Shown: positions 16,344 through 25,254, numbered from the stretch's first letter. The stretch is 64,000 nucleotides of DNA from Burkholderiales bacterium (GCA_016191525.1 JACPOK010000026.1:124001-188000); one strand, 5' to 3'. The notes: generated by a model from the letters alone, not told the origin. A program made the numbers and translations.

Positions 16344-17014
16344 GCAACTCCAGCGCTCGCAAGCTTCGCCGAATGTCGAACGGGCCGCAGGACGCGAAGG
16401 TGGAGCGCAAGCGAGTCGCGCTGGTGGTCGGGATCTTCATGCTGCTCGCCGCGCCGACCGTACTTCTTGTGCAGTCCAAGTCCTATCCCGTACCCAGCCC
16501 CTTCAAGCTGATCGACATCACCGGAGCGGGTTATGCGGGCGACTTCCTCTTGCCCGATCACAATGGCGTGACGCGCAGCCTCAAGGACTTCAACGGCGAA
16601 GTAGCCGTCGTCTTCTTCGGCATCACGCAGTGCCCGGACGTCTGCCCAACCACCTTGACCGAAATTGTGCAGGCCAAGAAGCTGATGGGCCCGGACGGGG
16701 CCAGGCTGAAGGCAATCTTCGTGACCGTTGACCCGGAGCGCGACACCTCGCAAGTGCTGAAGACCTACCTGGCCAATTTCGATCCCGCCTTCGTAGCGCT
16801 GCGGCCAGAGCCGGGCCAGCTTGAACAGGTGGCAAAAGAATTCAAGCTCCACATCCGCAAGAATCCGGGGCAGTCGCCCAGTTCGTACACGATGGACCAT
16901 ACGGCGGCCAGCTTCGTCTATGACCCGCGTGGCCGACTGCGGCTGTATGCGCGGTATGGCGCTGGCGCCGAGGCACTGGCCGCCGATGCCAAGCTGCTTC
17001 TGGGTGGTGCGTGA
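16340..17014 (+). CDS. SCO1/SenC-family copper chaperone/thiol protein
   Basis: A 224-residue membrane-anchored periplasmic protein: N-terminal anchor (VALVVGIFMLLAAPTVLLV), then a thioredoxin-like domain with the Cu-binding/redox motif GITQCPDVCPTTL and the conserved His in TMDHTAASFVYDP. SCO proteins deliver copper to cytochrome oxidase or keep cysteines reduced. Start overlaps the lspA stop as ATGA. Confidence 0.88.
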   Translation: MSNSSARKLRRMSNGPQDAKVERKRVALVVGIFMLLAAPTVLLVQSKSYPVPSPFKLIDITGAGYAGDFLLPDHNGVTRSLKDFNGEVAVVFFGITQCPDVCPTTLTEIVQAKKLMGPDGARLKAIFVTVDPERDTSQVLKTYLANFDPAFVALRPEPGQLEQVAKEFKLHIRKNPGQSPSSYTMDHTAASFVYDPRGRLRLYARYGAGAEALAADAKLLLGGA

Positions 17015-17619
17015 TGCAGGCCCTGGTTGATGAATCCACGGGCAGTCGCCGTCGGCGCTGGATGCTTGCGCTGGGCCTGCCGGCTGCGGCCGGGCTGGGC
17101 CTGTTCGCATACCTCTACTCCAATCGGCCGGCCGGAAGCGCCAGCGTGAGCGCTCTGCCGCTTGTGATGCGCGCGCAGCCTGTGCCGCTGCCGGACCTGA
17201 GAGTGCTGGATGGCACGGGGCGGCCGGTCGATCTCTCGAGTTTCAGGGGCAAGGTGGTCCTGCTGAATATCTGGGCCACGTGGTGCCCGCCGTGCCGCCA
17301 GGAAATGCCTTCCTTGGACCGGCTGCAGGCGCAGTTGGGTGGTGGCGAATTCCAGGTCGTCGCGCTCTCCATGGACGCAGGCGCCAAGGCATTGGACCAG
17401 GTCAAGTCCTTCTATGCGTCGGTGGGAATCAAGCATCTGGCCGTCTACCTGGACGCGGATGCGGCCGCGATCTTCACGCTCAAGGCGGTCAGCGTGCCTA
17501 CAACCTTGCTCCTGGACCGGCAAGGCCGTGAACTGGGCCGCATGAGCGGAACCGCGGAATGGGACAGCCCGCAGATCGTCGAGGCTCTGCAGGCGCTGTC
17601 GGGCGCGCGGGTGAAGTGA
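17014..17619 (+). CDS. TlpA/ResA-like thiol:disulfide protein
   Basis: A 201-residue membrane-anchored thioredoxin. The anchor is around WMLALGLPAAAGLGLFAYLY. The active site reads LNIWATWCPPCRQEMPSL, and VPTTLLLDRQG holds the cis-Pro. Such proteins reduce periplasmic partners, here plausibly SCO1, whose gene ends where this one begins. The start is ATG 17014, or a GTG three bases earlier. Confidence 0.88.
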   Translation: MQALVDESTGSRRRRWMLALGLPAAAGLGLFAYLYSNRPAGSASVSALPLVMRAQPVPLPDLRVLDGTGRPVDLSSFRGKVVLLNIWATWCPPCRQEMPSLDRLQAQLGGGEFQVVALSMDAGAKALDQVKSFYASVGIKHLAVYLDADAAAIFTLKAVSVPTTLLLDRQGRELGRMSGTAEWDSPQIVEALQALSGARVK

Positions 17620-18188
17620 TGGCCATGACACCCTACCAATTGATGGAAGACGAACTTCGACAGGAGCAGCGCAAGGTGCATTGGCGCAGCGGCGCAGCGG
17701 CGGTCGTCTGTGCAGTGACGTACGGACTTGCCTACCTGTTTCTACCGAACTTGCTGCACTTCCCGGACGACCTCGATTCGGCATTGACGTTCGGGGCGGG
17801 TGCCAGCCTGTTCATCGTCCTGTGGATCATGGTCGGCATCGGCCTGGTCTCGCGCGGCAGACGGCTTTCCGCGCAGGACATTCGCGGCTCGGCCTACGGT
17901 CAGCCGAGCCCGCGGATCGCGGTGTATGCGGCCTTCCTGCAGAACACGCTGGAGCAGGCCACGGTCACGATCATCTTGCTGCTGGCCGTCCTTCTGCTGC
18001 TGAGAGGCCAGGCAATGCCGTTTGTTGGCGCATCCGTGGTGCTCTTCGCCGTGGGCCGGGTGGCGTTCCTGCGCGGATACCCGGACGGGGCGGGGGCGCG
18101 CGCGTTCGGCATGGCCTTGACTGCCCTGCCGAGCGTGGTGGCCTTTGTCGCGGCGGTGGCCGCGGTCGTCACACGCATCTTGCGATGA
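17619..18188 (+). CDS. MAPEG-family membrane protein
   Basis: A 189-residue protein with four hydrophobic segments and the pattern of bacterial MAPEG proteins, whose eukaryotic relatives are glutathione-dependent enzymes. The segment AYAAFLQNTLEQATV (read VYAAFLQNTLEQATV here) is the characteristic NxxE-like region. The ATG at 17619 overlaps the preceding TGA. Last structural gene of the ATPase operon; its substrate is unknown. Confidence 0.7.
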   Translation: MAMTPYQLMEDELRQEQRKVHWRSGAAAVVCAVTYGLAYLFLPNLLHFPDDLDSALTFGAGASLFIVLWIMVGIGLVSRGRRLSAQDIRGSAYGQPSPRIAVYAAFLQNTLEQATVTIILLLAVLLLLRGQAMPFVGASVVLFAVGRVAFLRGYPDGAGARAFGMALTALPSVVAFVAAVAAVVTRILR

Positions 18189-18283
18189 GTAAGCCAACTA
18201 CATCGGCGCTGGCACCGGCGACGCCCAACTCTACAGGCACTTCAAGGTTCAGCGCTACACTTCGGGGTTGGAAAGGCCTTCCC

Positions 18284-18757
18284 ATGAAGATCGGCGAACT
18301 CGCGAAAGTAACCCAGACGCAGGCGGAAACGATCCGCTTCTACGAGCGTGAGGGCTTGTTGAAGGAGCCTCCCCGCAGTGACGGAAACTACCGGCTCTAC
18401 GGGCGCGAGCACCTGGAGCGGCTCGCCTTCATCCGGCACTGCCGCTCGCTCGACATGACGCTCGATGAAATTCGTGCGCTGCTGCTCTTCCAGGATGCAC
18501 CCCGGGAAAACTGCCATGCCGTCAATGAGGTCCTGGACGAGCACATCGAGCACGTGGCCCAGCGCATCCGCGACCTGAGAGAACTCCAGAAGGAACTCAA
18601 ATCGCTTCGCGAGCAATGCGATGGAGTGGCGGCCGAGTGCGGCATCCTGGATGGCCTGAAGAAAGTCAACGTCCGAAAGTCCACGGGCCAAGGGGTGCAC
18701 TCGGTCGGGCACCGGCGGCCCCCGCAGGGACCGCGCAGCCCGAAGCCAGCGCATTGA
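18284..18757 (+). CDS. cadR: CadR-like MerR-family regulator lacking the N-terminal Cys
   Basis: A 157-residue MerR-family regulator with the helix-turn-helix MKIGELAKVTQTQAETIRFYEREGLL, a long helix, and metal-loop cysteines in PRENCHAVNEV and REQCDGVAAECGIL. The Cys found near residue 13 of the regulator at 1780 is Gln or Ala here, and the His-rich tail of Pseudomonas CadR is missing, replaced by a basic stretch. The start at 18284 follows GGAAAGG. It lies 95 bp after the operon it probably controls via 10098-10128. Confidence 0.82.
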   Translation: MKIGELAKVTQTQAETIRFYEREGLLKEPPRSDGNYRLYGREHLERLAFIRHCRSLDMTLDEIRALLLFQDAPRENCHAVNEVLDEHIEHVAQRIRDLRELQKELKSLREQCDGVAAECGILDGLKKVNVRKSTGQGVHSVGHRRPPQGPRSPKPAH

Positions 18758-19491
18758 AGTCGTTGGAACCGGACGGCCTCGCTTGGGCTGGGCGCGCCTG
18801 GATCGCCCCCGGGGTAGGCGTGTTCCGTGGAAGCGTCGGCGCACACGACTGGCACCAGCACCTTGCCCACCAGATCACGGTGGGCCTGGAAGGGGCCGTA
18901 GAGGTGGAGACCCCGGCCGGTCGCCTGCAAGGTCGGGCACTGGTGATCCCGGCCGGGACGCGCCATAGGCTCGGCGGCGGCGCGGTGCTTTCGATCTACC
19001 TGGATGCGCTCGCGCCCGAGGCGACGGCGCTGCGATTGCGCCCGCACCAACTCGCTGTGGCGCTCGATCCCGACATGGCGCGGCGGCTGCTGGACTTCGC
19101 GAATGCAGACGACCTGGCGACCGTTCAGAGCATCTTCCTTTCGGACCCGACGCGTGCAGCCGACAGGCGACTGGAAGCGGTTGTGCGCGAACTTCGAGCC
19201 TGCAGGGGAGAGACCGACAGGCGCAGCCTGGCGGCGATGGTTCATGTGTCGCCGGAACGCTTTTCACATTGGTTCGTGGAGCAGACGGGCCTGCCCCTTC
19301 GCAGCTACCTGAAGTGGGTGCGCCTGATCGAGACGCTGCGGCAACTCTCGGCGGGAGGCAACCTCACCGAGGCCGCCCATCTGGGCGGGTTCTCCGACTC
19401 CGCCCATCTGAGCCGGACGTTCCGGGCCATGTTGGGGAGCAGCCCGGCGACCCTGCTGAGACAAGTCGCGCTTTCCGGCGCGATCGACTGA
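18754..19491 (+). CDS. AraC-family transcription regulator
   Basis: About 245 residues: an N-terminal cupin-like sensor (HQITVGLEGAVEVETPAGRLQGRALVIPAGTRH) and a C-terminal double helix-turn-helix (SLAAMVHVSPERFSHWFVEQTGLPLRSYLKWVRL...AHLGGFSDSAHLSRTFRAMLG). The start is uncertain; a TTG at 18754 overlaps the cadR stop, while the frame is open back to 18616. It probably regulates the hydroxylase gene that follows 64 bp later. Confidence 0.82.
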   Translation: MKSLEPDGLAWAGRAWIAPGVGVFRGSVGAHDWHQHLAHQITVGLEGAVEVETPAGRLQGRALVIPAGTRHRLGGGAVLSIYLDALAPEATALRLRPHQLAVALDPDMARRLLDFANADDLATVQSIFLSDPTRAADRRLEAVVRELRACRGETDRRSLAAMVHVSPERFSHWFVEQTGLPLRSYLKWVRLIETLRQLSAGGNLTEAAHLGGFSDSAHLSRTFRAMLGSSPATLLRQVALSGAID

Positions 19492-19555
19492 TTCGTTCAA
19501 GCCGCAAGCGCGGCGCGCCTCTATCGTCGGCACCCATCACAACCAAGGTACCGAC

Positions 19556-20437
19556 ATGAAGCAACTCGCACAATCAGTCCTTCGCTGGGGTAGCTATCCG
19601 CTGGTATTCGGCGGTTCGGCACTGGCCATTGTCTACACGCTCTATGCCGGCATGCCGTACTGGCCCATCGTGCCCGCGATCTCGCTAGCCGGCGTGCTCG
19701 CCGTTGCGTTCCTGGAGCGATTCCGGCCCTTCCGCGCGGCCTGGCTGGTGGACCACGGCGATACCCACACCGACATCGCGCACACCGTTGTCAACCTTGC
19801 GGTCATCCAGCTCACCGCCGTGTGGATCGCCAGACTGGGCGACTGCGTGCCGCCGGAGTGGCGCCTGTTTCCCGTGCAGTGGCCATTGTGGAGCCAGTTG
19901 CTGCTCGTGGCTGCCGTGTTCGACCTCGGTCTCTATGCCGTGCACCGCGTCAGCCATGCCGTGCCCTGGCTTTGGCGCCTGCATGCGCCGCACCATAGTG
20001 CCGAGCGCCTGTACTGGCTCAACGGCGAGCGGCGGCATCCCTTGCATGCCGCGCTGATGGCGGCGCCGGGATTGACAGTCCTGTTTGCGATGGGCACTCC
20101 CTCGGAGCTTGTCGCGGCCTGGCTGGCTATCCTGGTCATTCACCTGACATTCCAGCACTCGAACCTGGACTACAGCCTGGGTCCCATGCGGCATCTGATT
20201 GGGGTCGCCGAGACGCATCGTTGGCATCACAAGCGGGACTTCGAAGACGCGCAGGTGAACTTCGGCGAGTTCTTCATGATCTGGGACCGGGCTCTGGGGA
20301 CCTACTTCGATAGCAGGGATCACTTGGGCGACGCTGCGGTGGGCCTGCGAGAAAGGGACTATCCGCGGGACTACTGGAGCCAGCTGCTGCATCCGCTCAA
20401 GCGCGCGACAACTGCCGATGTCATTTCACCGAAGTAA
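19556..20437 (+). CDS. Sterol desaturase / fatty acid hydroxylase-family protein
   Basis: A 293-residue membrane di-iron oxygenase. The histidine boxes are HRVSHAVPWLW, HAPHHS and ETHRWHHKRD; membrane segments surround them. Members hydroxylate or desaturate lipids. Placed behind an AraC regulator at the end of the island, it may remodel membrane lipids under stress; the substrate is not indicated. Confidence 0.82.
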   Translation: MKQLAQSVLRWGSYPLVFGGSALAIVYTLYAGMPYWPIVPAISLAGVLAVAFLERFRPFRAAWLVDHGDTHTDIAHTVVNLAVIQLTAVWIARLGDCVPPEWRLFPVQWPLWSQLLLVAAVFDLGLYAVHRVSHAVPWLWRLHAPHHSAERLYWLNGERRHPLHAALMAAPGLTVLFAMGTPSELVAAWLAILVIHLTFQHSNLDYSLGPMRHLIGVAETHRWHHKRDFEDAQVNFGEFFMIWDRALGTYFDSRDHLGDAAVGLRERDYPRDYWSQLLHPLKRATTADVISPK

Positions 20438-20847
20438 CGGAGGCATCCTTGGGCTGAGCAACTGCGGGTTGTCCCGCGCGTCTAAGCGCAACAATCGGCA
20501 CGGAAACCAAGATCACCCCAGAATGCCTACATCGCCTCGATATTCGAGAGCAGGGCCACGCTAGCGGGTTGCATTCCCATTGTGTCGGGGAGCCGCTTCA
20601 TTGCGGCAGTGAGGGTGGTGGCAGGCGGCCGTACGAAGGTCGCCACGCAGATGGAGCCCGACGGCACGCGCGCGACATGGTGGTTAGAGCGGGAGCAGGC
20701 CGTCAAGGGTGGCGACCGTGGTGCGGTTCAGTAGAAGCACGCTTGTCCGCGCATGCGCGCGGGAAAAGCCCTGAATCAGCGGTTTTCGCCCGCCGAAGCA
20801 GCGGGCCAAGGGCGCGAGACTGGTCGGGCCGAATTGGACCCTGACCT
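20438..20847. other. 410-bp gap at the boundary between the two blocks
   Basis: No ORF with a ribosome binding site. One short hairpin (TGCGGGTTGTCCCGC near 20462) is seen. No transposon inverted repeat or direct repeat was recognised. The gene style changes here from metal-island operons to small backbone genes. Confidence 0.4.
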
Positions 20848-21156
20848 ATGTCCTCCTCCTCCTTTGACTGGTGCGCACGATGCGGGTTCATCCTCGCGGT
20901 GGAAGAGCTGCCGCCGGTGGGCGCCAACGTGCACGTGGTGCTCGTCTACACGAACGCCGTCAACCCCGGATTTCCGGTGTCTGTGGTCCGCATCGGGACG
21001 TCACTGCGCCGGCACAACGACCTTGTGTTCGTGTCGGCCGACGGCGGCGTGGTGCCGGCCAGCGCAGTCGTCGCGTGGCGGCCATCAACGTCGACCATTC
21101 GACCAGGTTGGACGTTCCCAACGCGCAGGGTCCAGCGACAGCGCGAGGTTGCGTAA
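20848..21156 (+). CDS. Hypothetical protein
   Basis: A 102-residue protein beginning MSSSSFDWCARCGF, so one CxxC pair near the N-terminus, then a beta-rich stretch (ELPPVGANVHVVLVYTNAVNPGFPVSVVRIG). No clear ribosome binding site. First of a rightward run of overlapping small genes to 25491. No family recognised. Confidence 0.5.
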   Translation: MSSSSFDWCARCGFILAVEELPPVGANVHVVLVYTNAVNPGFPVSVVRIGTSLRRHNDLVFVSADGGVVPASAVVAWRPSTSTIRPGWTFPTRRVQRQREVA

Positions 21157-21695
21157 TGCGGCCAGGCTCGCTCTTCCGTTTCCACGCTCGCTTCGAACTG
21201 GCCAGGGCCGGCGACCTGGCGAGGCTTCTCTCACGTTCCGAAGGACGCGGCCATCTGCTCGGCGCCGCCGGCATCGCCGGTGAAGCGGGCAGGGGGCTGG
21301 TGCTTGTCAGCGATGCCAGGGCGTTGATGAGTGAGGCGGCTGGCATGCATGCCTCCATGGCGGCGCCCTACCTCATGACGGTATGGTCCCCGCTGCTGGA
21401 ACTCGTCCTCGGGTGCCCGTCGACGCGAATGAGCTGGGTGTTCCAGGATGGAACAGGGCGGCTTTCCATCGCGACGTTGCAGCGCGGAGGCGCAATAGAG
21501 TGGGAACCCGGGCCGGACTTGCAGGGAAGCAACGGCGAAGACCAGCTGATGCGGATCGATCCCCAGCTTGCTCCCGTGCTCGCGCAGATTCTGGCCGTGG
21601 GGGCCGATGGACCGCCCGTCTCTGGACCGTGGCCGCCCCTGGTTCAATCACCCAGCTTGAATGTCCGAAGTGGTGGCGCAGACTGGTCTTCATGA
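21156..21695 (+). CDS. Hypothetical protein
   Basis: A 179-residue soluble protein; its ATG at 21156 overlaps the previous stop as TAATG with GCGAGG upstream. It has an SRSEGRGHLLGAAGIAGEAGRGLVLVSDAR segment and an acidic C-terminal part. Coding is supported by the coupled overlaps at both ends (ATGA with the next gene). No family recognised. Confidence 0.6.
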   Translation: MRPGSLFRFHARFELARAGDLARLLSRSEGRGHLLGAAGIAGEAGRGLVLVSDARALMSEAAGMHASMAAPYLMTVWSPLLELVLGCPSTRMSWVFQDGTGRLSIATLQRGGAIEWEPGPDLQGSNGEDQLMRIDPQLAPVLAQILAVGADGPPVSGPWPPLVQSPSLNVRSGGADWSS

Positions 21696-22648
21696 TGCTC
21701 GCTCACGTCGCACCAAACACCCAACGCAGGCGCTCTCCCCTGTGGACGCCTGCCACATTGGGCTCCACACGCCGAGCCCTCGCCCAGCAGGAACGCGAAT
21801 CTCAGGGCCCGTCCAAATCGGCTTTCGAGCTGGGGTGGGACTTCGCCCGGTACGGACTCGATGGCGCGGACATGCTCCGCGAGGACCAGGATTTCAGCGC
21901 GGGATTTCGCGCCGGCCGGTCGCACTGGCCCAGGCGGCGGACCGATGACAGGTACGTCCGTAAGTGGCTGCAGCTGCGCGCAAGCGCGCTAGTTCGAGGC
22001 GTTGGCTTCTCCGAAGCGGTGACGCCGGCGTACCTCCAGTCCATCGACAAGCCTGTGTGTCCGGTGACACGCAAGACGATGACTCGCTGCACGGGTGAAC
22101 CGACCGACGTTTCGGTGGACAGGATCAACAACGCCATCGGCTACCACCCAGGCAACCTGGTCGTGATGAGTGTGTTGGCCAACGGCGCGAAGGCAAACCT
22201 TGGCTCGACCGAGATGCTGGAAGTGGTACACGCTCTCGGCGGCCGCACAACTGGTTCAACATGCCAGGGGCTGGGCATCCAGGAATGGGCAAGGCTGGCG
22301 ACGCTCGCCGCGTATTCCGAAACATTCGCCGACCCCGCGGCGATCGAAGCCTGGCCGCTGGTTGTGATGCCTGCCCCGCTGATGCGCATGCCCAGCTCCG
22401 CTTGGCAGCGCAAGCTCGAACTCGCAGAGCGGGCACTGGCTGGCGAAGCGGCCGCAGTGCCGGCGCACGGCGCGGCCGCGTTCGACCGCTTCACGCGGGC
22501 AATCCGGTCCGCGCATGCTGACGCGATCACCCAGCTGGGCGATCCTGTGAGGGCCGCCGAGGACGCGTGGCTGGCCACCGATGTCAATCGGGCGTGGGTC
22601 GAGCTGCGGGACGCCTTGGCGGCCCCATCGCAAGGGGCATCGTCATGA
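21692..22648 (+). CDS. HNH-like domain protein
   Basis: A 318-residue protein. Its centre reads PVCPVTRKTMTRCTGEPTDVSVDRINNAIGYHPGNLVVMS. The DxxSVDRINN...GYxPGNLVV pattern is that of the HNH beta-beta-alpha metal fold, with Cys residues positioned like its zinc ligands. The first catalytic His of a classic HNH is not evident where SVD stands, so activity is uncertain. The C-terminal half is Ala-rich and helical. Start ATG 21692 overlaps the previous stop. Possibly an element-borne nuclease or an inactive relative. Confidence 0.55.
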   Translation: MMLAHVAPNTQRRRSPLWTPATLGSTRRALAQQERESQGPSKSAFELGWDFARYGLDGADMLREDQDFSAGFRAGRSHWPRRRTDDRYVRKWLQLRASALVRGVGFSEAVTPAYLQSIDKPVCPVTRKTMTRCTGEPTDVSVDRINNAIGYHPGNLVVMSVLANGAKANLGSTEMLEVVHALGGRTTGSTCQGLGIQEWARLATLAAYSETFADPAAIEAWPLVVMPAPLMRMPSSAWQRKLELAERALAGEAAAVPAHGAAAFDRFTRAIRSAHADAITQLGDPVRAAEDAWLATDVNRAWVELRDALAAPSQGASS

Positions 22649-23190
22649 CGCGCCGCGGCGCAGGGTTGTTGGCCTCCCTGGCGGCCTGGATTCAGCCGCA
22701 ACGGGAAACCCTGGATGATGCAGAGATCGCCATGGCGACCATCGAATCCCTCGAGAGATGTGGTCTGGATCCGCAGACGTTCGAGGTGCACAGCATGGAT
22801 ATGGGCTCGCGCGCCGCACCGATGTTGCTGGTGACCTTGAGCACCGAAATACCCGCGCTTTGGGAATACATCGAGCACGTCGAGGCCTACGTGGTGGACA
22901 GACTGCATCGAAAGTTTGGATTTCTGATCGGCCGGATCTTGTTCATGCGGCCGCTTCGTGACGCCATGGACTTGCGCGAAGCGCGGCGAGGCGTGCGAGC
23001 TGTGTACACGCAGCTGCGAGGGGACCACGCTGTCGCGATTTTCTCCACCGCCGTCGGCGAGCCCCCTCGAAACCATCACATCGACGAGAGTGCACTGTCC
23101 AGTTCCCACAGCGTCTGTGAATCAGTCGTCGCGGGCCTCGACATCGTTGCGGCCCCTCATATCGATCACACAATAGCGAAGACACAATGA
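22645..23190 (+). CDS. Hypothetical protein
   Basis: A 181-residue protein joined to its neighbours by four-base overlaps on both sides. It contains an amphipathic N-terminus and a segment EYIEHVEAYVVDRLHRKFGFLIGRILFMRPLRDAMDL. No signal peptide or known motif. Function unknown. Confidence 0.6.
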   Translation: MTRRGAGLLASLAAWIQPQRETLDDAEIAMATIESLERCGLDPQTFEVHSMDMGSRAAPMLLVTLSTEIPALWEYIEHVEAYVVDRLHRKFGFLIGRILFMRPLRDAMDLREARRGVRAVYTQLRGDHAVAIFSTAVGEPPRNHHIDESALSSSHSVCESVVAGLDIVAAPHIDHTIAKTQ

Positions 23191-23765
23191 TCACTCGTGC
23201 AGAAGAATCCCGCGGCGTCGCTTCGGACCTGGCCATCCACGATGCAGCGGCCCATGCGCGGGTGTTGTCGCAGCAGTTGCACATGGCGATCGCCGAAATC
23301 CGGGATCGGTACCCAAACAACAGCCTGGGAGGCTTGGTCGATCGCGTTTCGCAGTTGTCGGTGTTCGCCAACGTTCACGCCGATGCCCTCTCGCATGCCG
23401 CCGACACGCAATTGCTGGAGCGCGGTGAGCTTGTTCCGCCCGAGGCTGGTGCCGAACTTCAGGCGCCGGCATCGGTGCTGACCGTGTTCGAGCGTGCGGA
23501 ACTCCTCGAACCTGAACTGTCGGTCCCCGAAGCCGCGCAACTGGCTGCCCAGGGCAAGCTGGTGATCCTGCGCGACAAGAGGGTGCAGGAGCGCCACTTG
23601 AAGCCGCATGGTGCAGCCATTTTCGGACCGGGCATAGACTGGACCGTCGTGCGTCTTTGGTGGCCGCGAATTTTCAGTAGGGAACTCGCGGTCGCTCTCA
23701 TGTCGACCGACTTCGACGGGGTGTGGATCGAAACCACCATGGGCGAAGAAGACCTCCCGGAATAG
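23187..23765 (+). CDS. Hypothetical protein
   Basis: A 192-residue soluble protein with a helical N-terminal half (HARVLSQQLHMAIAEIRDRYPNN) and a compact C-terminal part ending WIETTMGEEDLPE. It is the last gene of the overlapping series 20848-23765 before a structured leader. No family recognised. Confidence 0.6.
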   Translation: MITRAEESRGVASDLAIHDAAAHARVLSQQLHMAIAEIRDRYPNNSLGGLVDRVSQLSVFANVHADALSHAADTQLLERGELVPPEAGAELQAPASVLTVFERAELLEPELSVPEAAQLAAQGKLVILRDKRVQERHLKPHGAAIFGPGIDWTVVRLWWPRIFSRELAVALMSTDFDGVWIETTMGEEDLPE

Positions 23766-23777
23766 GCATCCGACAGT

Positions 23778-23916
23778 TGCGACGGGCTCGTTCGCATCCT
23801 AGAATTCGTCCCACATGTGCTGTACGCACATACGCCTGCTGAGGCTTATCAGCATCACCCGTGCGGGGTCTACCTCCCGCGTCGGGTCGTCGGCTCCTCA
23901 CGTTCTGGAGGATCCG
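23778..23916 (+). ncRNA. Structured leader, TGCGA-hairpin family member 1
   Basis: Stem TGCGA (23778-23782) / TCGCA (23792-23796) with loop CGGGCTCGT, then TGTGC/GCACA (23816-23830), GCTGA/TCAGC and a CGGG/CCCG hairpin before the ribosome binding site CTGGAGG. Related stems precede the genes at 43086, 53237 and 57989. Confidence 0.45.
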
Positions 23917-24198
23917 ATGTCTCCCAATCAAATTGCCGGCACCGTTGCGGTGCCCGTGTCGATCAAGCCTGCGCAGCAATGCGCAGCTTCGTGGCCGCGT
24001 GTTTTCGCGGCCGCGGGCTGGCGCGTTTTCGGCAAGCGTTGCACCGGCACGCTCCGGCGCGACTGGCTTGCCAAGCACGAAGAGCACGTCTTCGCCTTTC
24101 ACCAGGTGGATGACGTGGCTTGCGTGCAGGAGCTGCTGCTGCCTCATGCGCAGGCAGATGGCCTCCTCAAGCTTCTTTCTCACGCTGGACTCGTCTAG
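23917..24198 (+). CDS. Hypothetical protein
   Basis: A 93-residue protein starting at ATG 23917, seven bases after CTGGAGG. It contains AAGWRVFGKRCTGTLRRDWLAKHEEHVFAF and a leucine-rich end. It has two Cys in the middle part. A GGCCC/GGGCC hairpin follows in the gap to the next gene. Function unknown. Confidence 0.6.
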   Translation: MSPNQIAGTVAVPVSIKPAQQCAASWPRVFAAAGWRVFGKRCTGTLRRDWLAKHEEHVFAFHQVDDVACVQELLLPHAQADGLLKLLSHAGLV

Positions 24199-24253
24199 CC
24201 CCAACAACCACGGCCCCTCGGGCCGAGTGAACCCCCAAATCCTGGAGATCACC

Positions 24254-24679
24254 ATGAAAAAATTGAATGCTGCCATCGCCGAAGCCGGCACGGCCAAGCC
24301 CGCCGCTTTCGGCTCGGTCGCGATCGGCGACTACACGTTGGCCTTCGAGGCCGCGACGTACGAGTACGGCGGTGAAGCGCCTCTGGCCGTCCACCTCCAC
24401 GTGATGGACGGAGACCAGCCCGTCGAGCCGTTCTGCGATGTGACGTCCTGCGTGCAAGGCGCCTCCGTTGGTCCCGACGAGATCATCGTCAAGACGTACA
24501 ACGAAAGCGAGATCATCCGCGAACCGCTGCTGGCCTCGGGCTATTTCGAGGACACCGGCCGGCGCATCGCTTCGCACTTCGCTGAGCTCGAAGTCTGGAA
24601 GCTGACGCGCAAGTTCGTGGAAGCTTTCGCCGCGACAACGCCATTCGACGCTGCGGCCGATGTGCCGGCCCTTTCGTGA
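24254..24679 (+). CDS. Hypothetical protein
   Basis: A 141-residue acidic protein, ATG at 24254 behind CTGGAGAT. Its first half looks like a beta sandwich (FGSVAIGDYTLAFEAATYEYGGEAPLAVHLHVMDG). Its stop overlaps a GTG start of the next gene (GTGA), so the two are likely co-translated. No family recognised. Confidence 0.6.
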   Translation: MKKLNAAIAEAGTAKPAAFGSVAIGDYTLAFEAATYEYGGEAPLAVHLHVMDGDQPVEPFCDVTSCVQGASVGPDEIIVKTYNESEIIREPLLASGYFEDTGRRIASHFAELEVWKLTRKFVEAFAATTPFDAAADVPALS

Positions 24680-25254
24680 ACGGCGCTTCGGCATCCCTTG
24701 GTGCCACCGCAATCGCCCGCCGCCGAGCCATGCTTGAAGGACTGTGGCGGGACACCAGCCCGCTCGGTCTGCGATGCATGCTTGCCATGGCGCGGGTCAT
24801 GGAGCCGTTCGACCTCGAATACAGCCGGGAGCTGCGCGATCGCGCTGAGGACCTAGCATCCGTTGCCGGCGAAAACGCTGCACCCGATGAGGACATACCT
24901 GCACTGCTGGCCGACGACGAAGACCTTGCCATGGCCTTCGATTGCGGGCGAGACCAGGCAGATATGTGGAAGGCCTACCTGAACCTGCATCCAAGTTCCG
25001 TGTGGTGCGACACATGGACGATGGATCTCGATGGACTCAACGAGACCCGCGCCAGCGTGGTCAAGTCACCGGACGGGTTCCTTCCCGGCCTCGAGGTGTC
25101 CCACCGCGGAGGTGATTGCAATCCGACATTCGGAGACCCATTGCCGACTCTGGAGCACGCAATTAAGGCCGCCAAGGCCTCGGAGCAGGAGTGGCATAGG
25201 CAGCTGCACGAGAACCTCGCAGAAGACGCGCAGGGATCGGACCCGAGAGCCTAG
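24676..25254 (+). CDS. Hypothetical protein
   Basis: A 192-residue protein from GTG 24676. The N-terminal half is acidic and helical (LRDRAEDLASVAGENAAPDEDIPALLADDED); the C-terminal part has a single-domain look (WTMDLDGLNETRASVVKSPDGFLPG). No recognised motif. Coupled to genes on both sides. Confidence 0.6.
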   Translation: MNGASASLGATAIARRRAMLEGLWRDTSPLGLRCMLAMARVMEPFDLEYSRELRDRAEDLASVAGENAAPDEDIPALLADDEDLAMAFDCGRDQADMWKAYLNLHPSSVWCDTWTMDLDGLNETRASVVKSPDGFLPGLEVSHRGGDCNPTFGDPLPTLEHAIKAAKASEQEWHRQLHENLAEDAQGSDPRA

